From Bacteroides sp. UBA1317 (GTDB taxonomy: Bacteria > Bacteroidota > Bacteroidia > Bacteroidales > Bacteroidaceae), in the NCBI GenBank assembly GCA_002307035.1, contig DBTL01000137.1, positions 1-64,000 on the forward strand: a stretch of DNA of 64,000 nt, in the 5' to 3' direction. Below the pieces are notes generated by a model that worked only from the letters and a program-made list of their open reading frames with translations, searched no databases and was not told the DNA's origin. Numbering within the stretch: position 1 is the stretch's first letter; each line of letters starts with the position of its first letter. Of this stretch, positions 1 through 9,281 are shown piece after piece. The position numbers were made by a program, and so were the translations under genes.

Positions 1-1701
1 AGCCAGATTGCATACCACAAAGTCACCGGCTTTCGTTTCTTCCACCACGATCTCGTTGCCATCTTCCAAACGAACAGTTGTTTGTACCTCTTCAATCCCT
101 CTCTGATTTTGTGCAATCTCCGTACAAAGGTTTGAGCAATAGATCATTCCCCTGTGTTTATTCGGGTTCATACGATTGACTGTATCTCGGTTAAAGATGA
201 ACGGAGTACCCGTCTCCACTGCCGACTTAATGATAAGCCTCAGCATATCTTTAATCTTTATCGTACGTTTGGAGATACGATGCTCTGCGACACATTCTTT
301 ATATTTTCGGCTCCATTCCTCACCATAACAATCTTCCAAGGCATAACCTTTGAAGGTCAATATCTCATGAGGACACATCATATGCCAGTCACCTTCAATA
401 TTGTCACGCACCATCTCCCAAAAGAAGTCAGGAACACAGACGCCGGGAAAGATATCATGAGCCTTCATCCGGTCATCACCGTTATTTGTTCTCAACTGCA
501 AGAATTCAGGCATATCCCGGTGCCAGATATCCAGATAAACAGCAACCGAACCCTGACGAACGCCCAACTGATCGACAGCTATAGCCGTATCATTGCAAAG
601 CTTTATCCATTTAATAATTCCGCCTGCCACTCCTTTAAAGCCGCGAATATCAGAACCGACCGCACGAACTTTACCAATATAGATCCCCATTCCTCCACCA
701 TATTTAGAGATCTGAGCAAAGTTATTGATCGTACGGTATATGCCAACCAAGCTATCGGGCATCACATCTTCAAAGCAACTGGAAAGTTGACTAAGGGGTT
801 TCCGAGCATTACTCATCACCGGAGTAGCCATTGTTACTTTCAAGAGACTCAGTACATCATAGATCTTTTTGGCCCAATAAACCTTCTTTTCTCCCTCAGG
901 CATTGCCAAATGCATCGCAATACCCATGAACATCTCTTGCGGTCTTTCCAAACGATTATGGGAATGATCACAGATAAGGTATCGCTTTGTTAACAGGTGC
1001 AGACTGCTGTAAGTTAATAAAGAGTTTCTGGCAGGTTCCATATACGATGCAAGTTCTAAGACTTCAGCCTTAGAGTAGCGCTCCAAAATGTAAGTCCCGT
1101 AAAGTCCTTCCGCAGTAAGATACTTCAATTTATCGTAATAAGAATTCAGGCTCAACCTGTTCTCCTCTAAACTAATACTGTTTTCCAACTGTACGTTTAG
1201 GAACTTTGAAGCGATGAATTCCCAGTTGGGTCCTTCAGGGGTAACCAATTCTACAGCAGCCTTAATTAAAATTTCCAAAGGATCAGTATTCTCTTTATAG
1301 AAAGAACGATACTTGGAGTACAGCAGATTTAGTTCATAAGCTTTAGTCGAATAGATTGCTTGTACTTCTTTCAGCAAAGCAATCAAGTTATCGTCGTAGA
1401 TAGTCGTTTTAAACTGATTAATGACTGCCCTATATTCCGAACGCTTTTCCCGATATAAAATGTAAGCTTTGGCCACTTGATAATGCCCGCGCTTCATCAA
1501 AGCCATTTCCACCAAATCTTGTATTGTTTCAACATCCACACTATCGCCCAACTCAATGTGTGTATCAATGTCATCGCAGATAGCTTGAAGTTCCTCTTCA
1601 GCCAAGGTTAACTGCAATCCCATAAAGGCCCGACGGATAGCAGATTTTACCTTATCGAACGTAAAATCTTCGACCTGACGGCTACGTTTTATTATTTTCA
1701 T
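1..1701 (-). CDS. nrdA: Ribonucleoside-diphosphate reductase large subunit, class I (partial, N-terminal 567 residues)
   Basis: Reduces ribonucleoside diphosphates to deoxyribonucleotides in the cytoplasm, together with a small radical-generating subunit that is not in this window. The frame opens at ATG 1701-1699 (MKIIKRSRQ) and is still open at base 1, so the C-terminus lies outside. Residues 1 to about 90 form an ATP-cone allosteric domain. Cys309 (SSCFED) and Cys564 (VVCNLA) match the redox cysteine pair of the family. SNLCTE supplies the active-site Asn524, Cys526 and Glu528. E. coli NrdA is about 760 residues, so roughly a quarter or more is missing here. It sits just downstream of the PUL but is unrelated housekeeping. 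The family call is very safe; the subclass is inferred. Confidence 0.95.
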   Translation of the reverse strand, partial: MKIIKRSRQVEDFTFDKVKSAIRRAFMGLQLTLAEEELQAICDDIDTHIELGDSVDVETIQDLVEMALMKRGHYQVAKAYILYREKRSEYRAVINQFKTTIYDDNLIALLKEVQAIYSTKAYELNLLYSKYRSFYKENTDPLEILIKAAVELVTPEGPNWEFIASKFLNVQLENSISLEENRLSLNSYYDKLKYLTAEGLYGTYILERYSKAEVLELASYMEPARNSLLTYSSLHLLTKRYLICDHSHNRLERPQEMFMGIAMHLAMPEGEKKVYWAKKIYDVLSLLKVTMATPVMSNARKPLSQLSSCFEDVMPDSLVGIYRTINNFAQISKYGGGMGIYIGKVRAVGSDIRGFKGVAGGIIKWIKLCNDTAIAVDQLGVRQGSVAVYLDIWHRDMPEFLQLRTNNGDDRMKAHDIFPGVCVPDFFWEMVRDNIEGDWHMMCPHEILTFKGYALEDCYGEEWSRKYKECVAEHRISKRTIKIKDMLRLIIKSAVETGTPFIFNRDTVNRMNPNKHRGMIYCSNLCTEIAQNQRGIEEVQTTVRLEDGNEIVVEETKAGDFVVCNLA

Positions 1702-1790
1702 TCCAACTATATTATTTGTGTGTTATAGAAATCTCATGAGAGATTAGAACAAGAAAGACGTATGCTATTGTTTAGGTTCTATAAGAAGAA

Positions 1791-1827
1791 AATCCCTATT
1801 GTTTGTTAAATGCAAACAATAGGGATT
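1791..1827 (-). terminator. Perfect 15-bp hairpin, probable terminator after the SGNH gene
   Basis: Arms 1791-1805 and 1813-1827 are perfect reverse complements around a 7-nt loop. Read on the minus strand the hairpin is followed by a T-rich stretch (TTTTCTTCTT). It lies between the stop of the leftward esterase gene (1931) and the nrdA start (1701), so it would insulate nrdA from PUL transcription. Confidence 0.7.
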
Positions 1828-1930
1828 CCGATATTCAATAAAAGATATTTAGCAAAAGTCGAACGAAATCAATGAACTGAAGGAATGATAAAGAAGAACT
1901 CTCCTTTGAAGTATTTCAACTTAAACGGAG

Positions 1931-3265
1931 TTAAAAGTCGACAGCCTTCTCAATCCATAGCTCCGACATTTTATCGTGTCCGGCGGCTGTAGGGTGAATG
2001 CCATCCCAGATCCAATAAGTATCCGGTGCTGCGGGATATTTATAGAATAAACCATCAAACAGTTGCTGGTAATTCAGAAAAGTAGCATGGTAGTCTTGAG
2101 CGATCTTCTTCACAACAGCGACGGCCTGCCGCACCAAACTGTCACGCAGTTCAAAGTCGGCCGTCTTACTCATTTTCCCTGTTTTGGCAATAAAAGGAGA
2201 GCAAAGCACCACCTTTAAATTAGGATTCTTACTCAATGAGCGATCGAGCAAAGCACGGTATCTTTTCTCCCAACCAACAAAGTCAAAAGACGCTTTTTTG
2301 TTTCTCAAAAACCCATCAATATCATTCGTTCCTATCAGGATGGAAAGCACATCAGGATTCATATCCAAAGCATCACTTTGCCAACGTTCTTCTAAGTTAG
2401 ACAGTGTATTACCACTAATCCCCCGATTGAAGAATTGGTAGTTCCGGTCCGAATAAGTTCCTAAGTAATGAGCGGCACAGAGATACATATATCCACTGCC
2501 GAATATATGATTCTGATCCCAAAAATTGCGTTCGGCAGACGTTTTCTTACCTTTGTCACCACCACCCCAATTACCGTCAGTGATGGAATCACCTATGAAG
2601 AGAACACGTGCGCCCACCTTATGCCCGGTAATGACCTGATAAACCTCTTTAGCCAAGACTGCTGCTCCCTGAGGATTCGGGTGAATATCATCAGGAAAAA
2701 GAGCCTTCAGCTCTTTTGTGGGAGCATGAAGATCAATCACCTCTAACCCCATCTTCTTTGCCACTTTGTCAATCAGAGGAATCACATCGGCTACTATTAC
2801 GCTATCATTGATACCCCATTGAATTGAGAACGCCGTGGCCGGGTAACAAAGATAAATCTTAGGCTTGGAAGACAAAGATTGAAAAGCCTTCACCATCGTC
2901 TCCATATCTTTGGGATATTCTTCTTTATACTTCCAGTTCTGCGGTTTGCTATCATTGGTTCCCAATTTGATTACTACCACATTAGGCAAATAGTTCAAAG
3001 CATCCTGATACATTGTTTCCTTCATGTAAGGGTAATCGCCTTTATTGAGGAGAGTACGAGAACTAAAGCCAAAGTTAGCGACTTCATATCCATCGCCGAG
3101 CATGCGCCCCAGCACAGATGGATAACTATGATTTGCACGATCTTCGATGCCCGCGCCAAAAGTTATACTATTGCCAACACAAGCAACCTTGATCTTCGCC
3201 TCTTGTGCCGACAACTGCACAAGGCAAAAGAATGCTAAAAAAAGAAGAAAAGAGAATCGTTTCAT
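1931..3265 (-). CDS. Secreted tandem SGNH/GDSL hydrolase (probable carbohydrate esterase)
   Basis: Probably removes acyl groups (acetyl) from pectic oligosaccharides in the periplasm or at the cell surface. A signal peptide (MKRFSFLLFLAFFCLVQLSA) opens the protein. Two SGNH hydrolase domains follow. Domain one has GNSITFG, GTND and DDIHP. Domain two has GDSITDG, GTND and DGIHP. Each domain therefore keeps its own Ser, Gly/Asn and Asp-His blocks and both could be active. The frame extends 15 codons further upstream, but a -7 box (3284-3291) lies there, so the start at 3265 is preferred. It is the last gene of the leftward PUL arm. Substrate is inferred from context only; sialate or other O-acetylesterase activity is also possible. 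Confidence 0.85.
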   Translation of the reverse strand: MKRFSFLLFLAFFCLVQLSAQEAKIKVACVGNSITFGAGIEDRANHSYPSVLGRMLGDGYEVANFGFSSRTLLNKGDYPYMKETMYQDALNYLPNVVVIKLGTNDSKPQNWKYKEEYPKDMETMVKAFQSLSSKPKIYLCYPATAFSIQWGINDSVIVADVIPLIDKVAKKMGLEVIDLHAPTKELKALFPDDIHPNPQGAAVLAKEVYQVITGHKVGARVLFIGDSITDGNWGGGDKGKKTSAERNFWDQNHIFGSGYMYLCAAHYLGTYSDRNYQFFNRGISGNTLSNLEERWQSDALDMNPDVLSILIGTNDIDGFLRNKKASFDFVGWEKRYRALLDRSLSKNPNLKVVLCSPFIAKTGKMSKTADFELRDSLVRQAVAVVKKIAQDYHATFLNYQQLFDGLFYKYPAAPDTYWIWDGIHPTAAGHDKMSELWIEKAVDF

Positions 3266-3283
3266 GGTATTATGATTATCCTG

Positions 3284-3291
3284 CAAAGATA
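3284..3291 (-). promoter_or_regulatory. Bacteroides -7 box (TATCTTTG) for the double-SGNH gene
   Basis: Minus-strand match to TAnnTTTG about 18 bases before the preferred ATG at 3265. No clear -33 box was seen at the expected distance. Confidence 0.5.
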
Positions 3292-3513
3292 TAATTTGTA
3301 GGATAAACAATAATATAAAATATCACTTATAAAACAAGAATCTTTGTGCCTGTCGTTCCCTGATTCCGGTGAATTATTACCATACAACTTTCAGAGGAGA
3401 AATATAAGATTTGATAAGCTCGCCTTTTGAATTTTTCCTTTGTATTCCTGTTGACCCAAAATAGGAGGTATGTCGGCTACATTGGTTCTGCCAACATAAA
3501 TAAAGCAATTGTA

Positions 3514-3539
3514 AAAAGGGCACATTTTATCATGGCCCT
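3514..3539 (-). terminator. Probable intrinsic terminator after the PL22 gene
   Basis: Minus-strand AGGGC and GCCCT arms (3535-3539 and 3517-3521) flank a 13-nt loop and are followed by TTTTT. It begins about 20 bases after the PL22 stop. The stem is short, so efficiency is uncertain. Confidence 0.55.
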
Positions 3540-3558
3540 AATTTTAGTTGTGTGGTAA

Positions 3559-4791
3559 TTATATCTGAACGGCATATACGTTTTCTTGCCCTTCAAAATT
3601 AGCACGGAAAATAACCCATTTATTATCTGGAGAGAAATGTACATTCGGTTCTAAATGATAATTATGATTCTTCATATTGACCAGCTTGATCGATTGTAAT
3701 TTATTACCTACGGGCTTAAAGAGATAAATCCATTGCCCATCAGGTGCTTTCGCCACAGAAGTTGAGTCTCCTCCGTCTCCGGCAAGCATATCTTCTCCCC
3801 AAGATGTGGTGTAATGCACAGACCATTCATTACGTTTTAGTTCATAACTAATTTCTTTATGTGTTTTTAAGTCCACTTTACCCACAAAGAATTTCTCTCC
3901 TCTTGGTTTCTGAAGGTCAAAATAGATTGTATTGCCTTTTGATCCAAACCATTCATGTCCGGCTATTTCCATATTCATCGTTCGCTTATGTATCAATTGT
4001 GGTTGTCCCCCTTTGATGACATCAATGGACCATATTCTATCTACTTTATGCCAGGGCCCTTCGTGGCAAAACATGAGCAAATGAGGATCAACTGGCGAAA
4101 ACTGCATATGATTAAGCCATGCGTTCTCTGTATATATCCGCTTTAACTTACCAGTTGTTGTATTGATAACAAACATAGTTCTGGGCAGTTTTGCATCATA
4201 TATACGATCAAAGAATTGACTTTTAAGTGGAAATTCTTTTAGAATCTCGGCTTCTTTGGGATTGGAAAAGACACCCGCTAACAGGGAACCGTCAGCATTT
4301 ACTGTAGTAATGGATGATCTTTCGTTTTGAAGAAATACGAATATAAGCTTCTTCCTTTTTGTCTCTACGTTCTGGCTGAATACGCTGTCATATATCTGAT
4401 AAAAAATTTCTTTAGTACGAGCGCATACAATTTCACTATGTACTGATTTTCTCTCGTGTGTTAGTTGTTCTATCTTTAAAGAACTGAGATCTACCCAATA
4501 CATTTGCATGTTATTCACATCAATGTTATAGATTTCCTTGCCAGGTATGTTTGCTGTAGCTCCTTTACGGTTTCCACTGCAAAACACCATTTTATTACCA
4601 ATAAAAGGATTGTTATGGAAATAAAAGCTCATATTGGCTCCTTCTTTCTGGGCCAACTTAATCACTTTATGTCCTGTATCCTGGTCAATCCATTCGTTTG
4701 GCATTTCTTTACCGCCAGTTTCCATTACTGGTTGTGCTTGCATTGCTTGCAGGCATGCAAGCAATATTACTGAGATAAAAAATTTCTTCAT
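3559..4791 (-). CDS. Oligogalacturonate lyase-like beta-propeller protein (PL22 family)
   Basis: Family PL22 enzymes cleave short galacturonate oligomers by beta-elimination. The protein has a signal peptide (cleavage near AQA/QPV) and then a propeller built of WD40/TolB-like blades. Family-like segments are PNEWIDQDTGHKV and FYFHNNPF near the N-terminus, AGHEWFG around residue 280, and LEPNVHFSPD near the C-terminus. The His and Gln residues in these blades bind the catalytic Mn ion in characterised members. The length of 410 residues fits. Leftward, about 0.2 kb after PL11. In RG-I loci such proteins may act on rhamnogalacturonan disaccharides instead of oligogalacturonate, so the exact substrate is open. 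Confidence 0.82.
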   Translation of the reverse strand: MKKFFISVILLACLQAMQAQPVMETGGKEMPNEWIDQDTGHKVIKLAQKEGANMSFYFHNNPFIGNKMVFCSGNRKGATANIPGKEIYNIDVNNMQMYWVDLSSLKIEQLTHERKSVHSEIVCARTKEIFYQIYDSVFSQNVETKRKKLIFVFLQNERSSITTVNADGSLLAGVFSNPKEAEILKEFPLKSQFFDRIYDAKLPRTMFVINTTTGKLKRIYTENAWLNHMQFSPVDPHLLMFCHEGPWHKVDRIWSIDVIKGGQPQLIHKRTMNMEIAGHEWFGSKGNTIYFDLQKPRGEKFFVGKVDLKTHKEISYELKRNEWSVHYTTSWGEDMLAGDGGDSTSVAKAPDGQWIYLFKPVGNKLQSIKLVNMKNHNYHLEPNVHFSPDNKWVIFRANFEGQENVYAVQI

Positions 4792-4987
4792 ATCACAAAA
4801 CTAATCTTTTATATTTAACTTTGTACCCGCACTAAGTTAGCAATTTCAGGCATTTTCTCAATCTTCACCGCTTTTATTATCTTTATTTTTCCTTTCAGAC
4901 TAATGAAAAGAAATTGTTTACGAATAACATCAGGTTAATAATCATCTGTTTACCCTTTCCAGATTGTAGATAGTAACAATGAATCTC

Positions 4988-6853
4988 TTAGCGTGCACTG
5001 GAATGTGGGGGTTGGTTATATCCGACATTTTGCCAGGCAATGGCCAATCTGTATTGTCTATTATTCATTAAGGTGGGTCTCCGATCTATTGCCGGCATGG
5101 TTGTTGTATAAATACGCAATTCTGTTTGATCTGTTGAGGCCCATACTACCTCCTCTCTCCAATCTCCCAGTATATCTCCCGATAAACAAGGATTTGCTTT
5201 TGTTCCATTGTTCGAAACAACCCCTTCTGCTTTCAATAACAAGTCAGTTCGCTCCGTTTGCCAATTCCATTTACTTATTGAAGTATGATCCAATAATTCA
5301 GCAAGTGAATCTGCATCCCAGTAAATAGTGAAATTACACGAATTAGGTTTTTTACTACTTATAAATTGTCCAGTATCACCGCGGCGCAATCCACCGGGAC
5401 CTCCCCAACATTCTGCTCCTTCATATCGTGGATCAATATCAGCAGCAACGCCTCTGCCCGCGTCCAGTCCTAATCCATCCTGCCAGATGATCTCTCCTGT
5501 AGCACCATCAAACATAGCAACAGCAGGAGTACGTTGAACGATCGAATCGTTCCCTTCATTTTCGTGTACTCCAAAGACCTCCAACCCTGGTCGTGAGGGA
5601 ATTAAGTCACTAGCATGCAAAGCATCTCCATGCCGTAATCCGGTAGTATAAAGTCCCTTCCCATTATTATCCACGGTCATCGCTCCAACACAAACCTCGT
5701 CACAACCGTCACCATCAAAATCAGCAACTGTAAGGCTATGATTCCCCATACCTGAATAAGCTTCCAAACCGGGAGTAGCACTATCAAAAGTCCAAAGACT
5801 CTTCAATTTGCCATTCGTAAAAGTCCACGCAGCCACCACTGTACGACCATACCATCCTCTCACCATAACAAGAGAAGGTGTTTTGCCATCCAAAAAAGCA
5901 ACACCGGCAGTAAATCGGTCCGAACGTCCTCCGGTACTATCATTTCCACCGTTACCTCCAATACCTCCCCAGCCATCCAAAGGATAACGAGTTGGAATAT
6001 ATTCTTTCGTATCTAAAACTCTTCCGCTAGTTCCTTCAAAAACACTCAGATATTCAGGGCCATTCACGATCTTACCATAAGTAGGGCTCTCTTTATCCCA
6101 TGTTCTCCAATCCACCTTCGAATCACCAATTACATGACCCATACCATCTATCGTACCATCTCCTGTCTTACAACAAAGTTCCGCATATCCATCTCCATCA
6201 TAATCAAAAACAAGGAAGTTAGTTGTAGCGGCTCCTGAACGAATATTCGGTCCAAGGTCAATACGCCACAACCTCGTCCCATCTAACTTATAAGCATCAA
6301 GGTATGTATTACCTGTAAATCCACGTTGAGGCGGACGTTTGGAATTAGATGGTGTCCATTGCAATACAATCTCATAATTACCATCTCCGTCCAGATCACC
6401 TACACTGCAATCGTTAGCGGTATAGACAAACTGCTCTCCTGCGATCTCTCCACCTTCCGGTTTTTGAATAGGGACACGCAGATAAGGATCCTTAGTCTCT
6501 CCTTTCTTACGTTCGCAGGTCCCTACAACACGATCGCCTATTTTTAATATCCAACGATTATCTGCATTGAAATTAACTGTTTCATCTATAAAATCTGAAG
6601 TGAGAATAATCGGCTGTTTATTCAACTTTATTTCCGGACCACCATCCACACTTCGATAAAGATCGAATGCCAGTGTCTGAGAATCATCAACAAACATTCT
6701 CCAACTAAAATACATCGCATGTTCTATGGGAACACCGATAAAGCCTCTTGAAAGGTTTTCTCCTCTAAAAGGTTGTGGAAAAGCAGAAATACTCCCAAAG
6801 AGAAGAACTAAAATTGTTATAATAAAGCTATTTATAAAATATCGCATACTCAA
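4988..6853 (-). CDS. Rhamnogalacturonan lyase, PL11 family (YesW/YesX-like)
   Basis: Cleaves the rhamnose-galacturonate backbone of RG-I by beta-elimination, the diagnostic activity of this locus. A hydrophobic signal segment (residues 4-25, starting MSMRYF or MRYF) precedes a fibronectin-like domain with GENLSRG and YFSWRMF. An eight-bladed propeller follows, with several calcium loops of the type DxDGDG (GDLDGDGN, FDYDGDGY, ADFDGDGC). Other PL11 hallmarks are GWGGIGGNGG and the MGNHSL segment. The length of 621 fits the family. It lies downstream of susD, separated by a stem-loop that may reduce read-through. No lipobox is evident, so periplasmic or secreted is more likely than lipid-anchored. 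Confidence 0.92.
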   Translation of the reverse strand: MSMRYFINSFIITILVLLFGSISAFPQPFRGENLSRGFIGVPIEHAMYFSWRMFVDDSQTLAFDLYRSVDGGPEIKLNKQPIILTSDFIDETVNFNADNRWILKIGDRVVGTCERKKGETKDPYLRVPIQKPEGGEIAGEQFVYTANDCSVGDLDGDGNYEIVLQWTPSNSKRPPQRGFTGNTYLDAYKLDGTRLWRIDLGPNIRSGAATTNFLVFDYDGDGYAELCCKTGDGTIDGMGHVIGDSKVDWRTWDKESPTYGKIVNGPEYLSVFEGTSGRVLDTKEYIPTRYPLDGWGGIGGNGGNDSTGGRSDRFTAGVAFLDGKTPSLVMVRGWYGRTVVAAWTFTNGKLKSLWTFDSATPGLEAYSGMGNHSLTVADFDGDGCDEVCVGAMTVDNNGKGLYTTGLRHGDALHASDLIPSRPGLEVFGVHENEGNDSIVQRTPAVAMFDGATGEIIWQDGLGLDAGRGVAADIDPRYEGAECWGGPGGLRRGDTGQFISSKKPNSCNFTIYWDADSLAELLDHTSISKWNWQTERTDLLLKAEGVVSNNGTKANPCLSGDILGDWREEVVWASTDQTELRIYTTTMPAIDRRPTLMNNRQYRLAIAWQNVGYNQPPHSSAR

Positions 6854-6870
6854 TTAAATCTATTATAAAA

Positions 6871-6920
6871 TAAAAAGAGCTAGAGATCTATCTTTTTAGA
6901 TAAGATAAAGCCCTAACTCT
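6871..6920 (-). terminator. Stem-loop between susD and the PL11 gene (partial terminator)
   Basis: On the minus strand AGAGTTAG pairs with CTAGCTCT (one G-T pair), with an inner TATCT-AAAA-AGATA hairpin, followed by TTTTATTTT. It starts 22 bases after the susD stop. Such intercistronic hairpins often set a higher level of SusC/SusD than of downstream enzymes. Confidence 0.6.
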
Positions 6921-6941
6921 TTCTAACGAAAAAAAACTTAA

Positions 6942-9260
6942 TTAGTATCCATAATTTTGATAGGACGCTTTAGCCGCATCATCCAACAAGGTACCATTCT
7001 CATCAGTCAACATATCAAGAAAGGTTTGAGGGAAGGGCTTAAACGTCATATAGTTCTGGAAATTACCTTTAGCCAAACCAGTCTGTCCATTCGTTCCGCT
7101 CACATTATCTGAAGCATCCGTCCAAAGAGAAGAATGTTCTGAAGCAGAAGACCCCATTTGATTATGCCATTGAATACGCTGAGCCTGAATGCCCGCATGA
7201 TGAATTCCTTCATAATACATCAATTCTTCATTAAATTCGCGTGCATATTCGTTGTAGATAAATTCAACAAAACGTTGTTCTGTAGTTGTAGCATATGAAG
7301 GATAGTCCTCTGCAATAGAATTAGCTGATGAACCATCCCAATAGCTAGCATCCACCGCCATTGTGCTTGTCATATCTGTTGCAACAGTATAAGGGTATTG
7401 CTTTTCTGAAGAGCTTAGATTTTCGTTCCCTGGATATAGACGAGCAAGAACTTCATCACGAGTATCACCTGCTTTAAAAGCCGCACGCGCCCTAACAACA
7501 TTAATATCTTTTATTGCACTAGCATAATCGCCTTTACGCCCATAAGCTTCAGCGCGTATCAAATAAGTTTCGGACAAACGGTAAATGGGCACATCACGTG
7601 TTCCATAAGCTGAATTATATGAAGTACGGTTCGGATCATTATACTTAGTGGAACAAGGTGAACCTGTTAAGGAACTATTCTCAAATCCGTAAAAATTTGT
7701 AGCCCCCTTAAAAGAATAAGTTTTTCCTGAAGCAACAATTTGAGGACGGTAATAGTATTTGCTTCCATCTTTCATCCAGCGAGCATAGAGAACGAATGGT
7801 TGAGCATCCGCTTCTTCCACACTAATCGCAGTTTCTTTCGTATTCTCTAAGATAGCAAATGCTAAATCCCCAGTTCCCATCTTATGTTGTCCGGTTACGG
7901 CCTGACGCCCCCCCCAAGATGTTCTGGCATAAGTAGGCAAAATATTATTATTAAAATATTCTGCTTGATCTGCTGTCCATAAATAAGTCGTATTGCTCGC
8001 ATTATTATAAGCATAATAATCTTCATCTGCTCCAGGAGAGGAAGTTGTCCCACCCATCAGAGATGTTGTATATTCCAAATGAAAAGATTTCTGATAACGG
8101 GTATCAGCTTGCTTATTGGTAAAGACATCATACCCCCAATCACTATTGTGGAAATAAAAGTTTGGTTTCGTTTCATTTTCCCAAGTATATGAAGGAATAC
8201 CATACATTGAATTTACGTAGTTACCAACAAAAAGGCATAAAATACGCACTCCATAACGATAATTATCGGCAGTACCTGAACCATAACAGGCCTGAAGAAT
8301 CAGTTCTTTACTACTTTCATTTGTATAATCATCCAATGGGTGATTAAATACAGCAGCATAATCATCTTCCAATTCGTAATATCCACTATCAATCACTTTA
8401 CTTGCATAGTAAACACATGAGTCTAAGTCTGTTGACACGCTTCCTTTGTAAAGCATACCCAGATAAGAATTTGAATTCGAGTTGTCAATTGTACCATCGG
8501 CGTTTCTTCCGTAAGTTGTACTTCCATAATTGGCACCTTGAGCACGTTGAAGATATAGTTTAGACAAAAAATGAGCCGCAGCATATTTTGTTATGCGCCC
8601 ATAGTCACTCCCCGTAACACTTTCTGGAAGATTTTCATAAGCATAACGCATATCAGTGATCATCATCTCCCATAAAGTCGCTGAAGGTTCTCTTGGGTAA
8701 TCATAATTATCCGGCAAACTGGTTATACTGGTAGTTGGCACATAAATATCTCCCAATAAAGTATTCAAGCTATAAAACAGATAATCACGGTTAAACAAAA
8801 CTTCTGATAGTCTTTTGGCCGCATAACTGGCATCTGAAGCATAATCGCCTTGTGCACTACCTGAACGTATGGAGGTAATGGCTTTGTTGCAGTTATCAAT
8901 AATAGGATAAGAATTGATTAAGAAGCCAGAAGAGGTTTTTGACTGAAAACCCATAAATTCATTCGTTGTCGTAGCAAGTAAACTAGTGGAATTCCAAAAA
9001 GAGGTAGAGTATTCGTTTACTTCAGTATCTCCACTTTTAAGGGCACAATCATGACCTGTCTCAAAGCTATAGACCCCCTCTCTATAACCATGCCTTATCC
9101 GAAGAGCATTGTAAGAACTCACAACTAACTGATCTAATCCTTGTTCCGTTTCAAAATAATCTTGAGTGATTGTTGAAACCATTTCTTCCTCCAAGAAAGA
9201 ATCAGTACAAGAAACTGTTGAAATTGCCAACAAAGCGATTAATATATTTTTTTTCTTCAT
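6942..9260 (-). CDS. susD: SusD/RagB-family surface glycan-binding lipoprotein
   Basis: Binds oligosaccharides at the cell surface and delivers them to the SusC channel as its lid. The lipoprotein signal MKKKNILIALLAISTVSC ends in Cys18, the lipidation site. Family features are the N-terminal DSFLEEE segment, the TPR-like alpha-helical core (YLQRAQG, INVVRARA, RLSETYLIRAEAYGRKGDY) and the C-terminal EFNEELMYYEG block. At 772 residues it is longer than most SusD proteins (about 500-650), with extra material in the middle. It starts 21 bases after susC and is surely co-transcribed with it. Specificity for RG-I fragments is inferred from neighbours. Confidence 0.93.
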   Translation of the reverse strand: MKKKNILIALLAISTVSCTDSFLEEEMVSTITQDYFETEQGLDQLVVSSYNALRIRHGYREGVYSFETGHDCALKSGDTEVNEYSTSFWNSTSLLATTTNEFMGFQSKTSSGFLINSYPIIDNCNKAITSIRSGSAQGDYASDASYAAKRLSEVLFNRDYLFYSLNTLLGDIYVPTTSITSLPDNYDYPREPSATLWEMMITDMRYAYENLPESVTGSDYGRITKYAAAHFLSKLYLQRAQGANYGSTTYGRNADGTIDNSNSNSYLGMLYKGSVSTDLDSCVYYASKVIDSGYYELEDDYAAVFNHPLDDYTNESSKELILQACYGSGTADNYRYGVRILCLFVGNYVNSMYGIPSYTWENETKPNFYFHNSDWGYDVFTNKQADTRYQKSFHLEYTTSLMGGTTSSPGADEDYYAYNNASNTTYLWTADQAEYFNNNILPTYARTSWGGRQAVTGQHKMGTGDLAFAILENTKETAISVEEADAQPFVLYARWMKDGSKYYYRPQIVASGKTYSFKGATNFYGFENSSLTGSPCSTKYNDPNRTSYNSAYGTRDVPIYRLSETYLIRAEAYGRKGDYASAIKDINVVRARAAFKAGDTRDEVLARLYPGNENLSSSEKQYPYTVATDMTSTMAVDASYWDGSSANSIAEDYPSYATTTEQRFVEFIYNEYAREFNEELMYYEGIHHAGIQAQRIQWHNQMGSSASEHSSLWTDASDNVSGTNGQTGLAKGNFQNYMTFKPFPQTFLDMLTDENGTLLDDAAKASYQNYGY

Positions 9261-9281
9261 TTTTTTTCAATTTTTATATTG

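Noticed and set aside
154..993. Plus-strand frame of 279 codons opposite nrdA
   Set aside because: It lies wholly antisense to a clear ribonucleotide reductase coding region with catalytic motifs.
4796..4803. TAGTTTTG resembling a -7 box before the PL22 gene
   Set aside because: A transcript from it would start at or inside the start codon, so it is unlikely to be the promoter.
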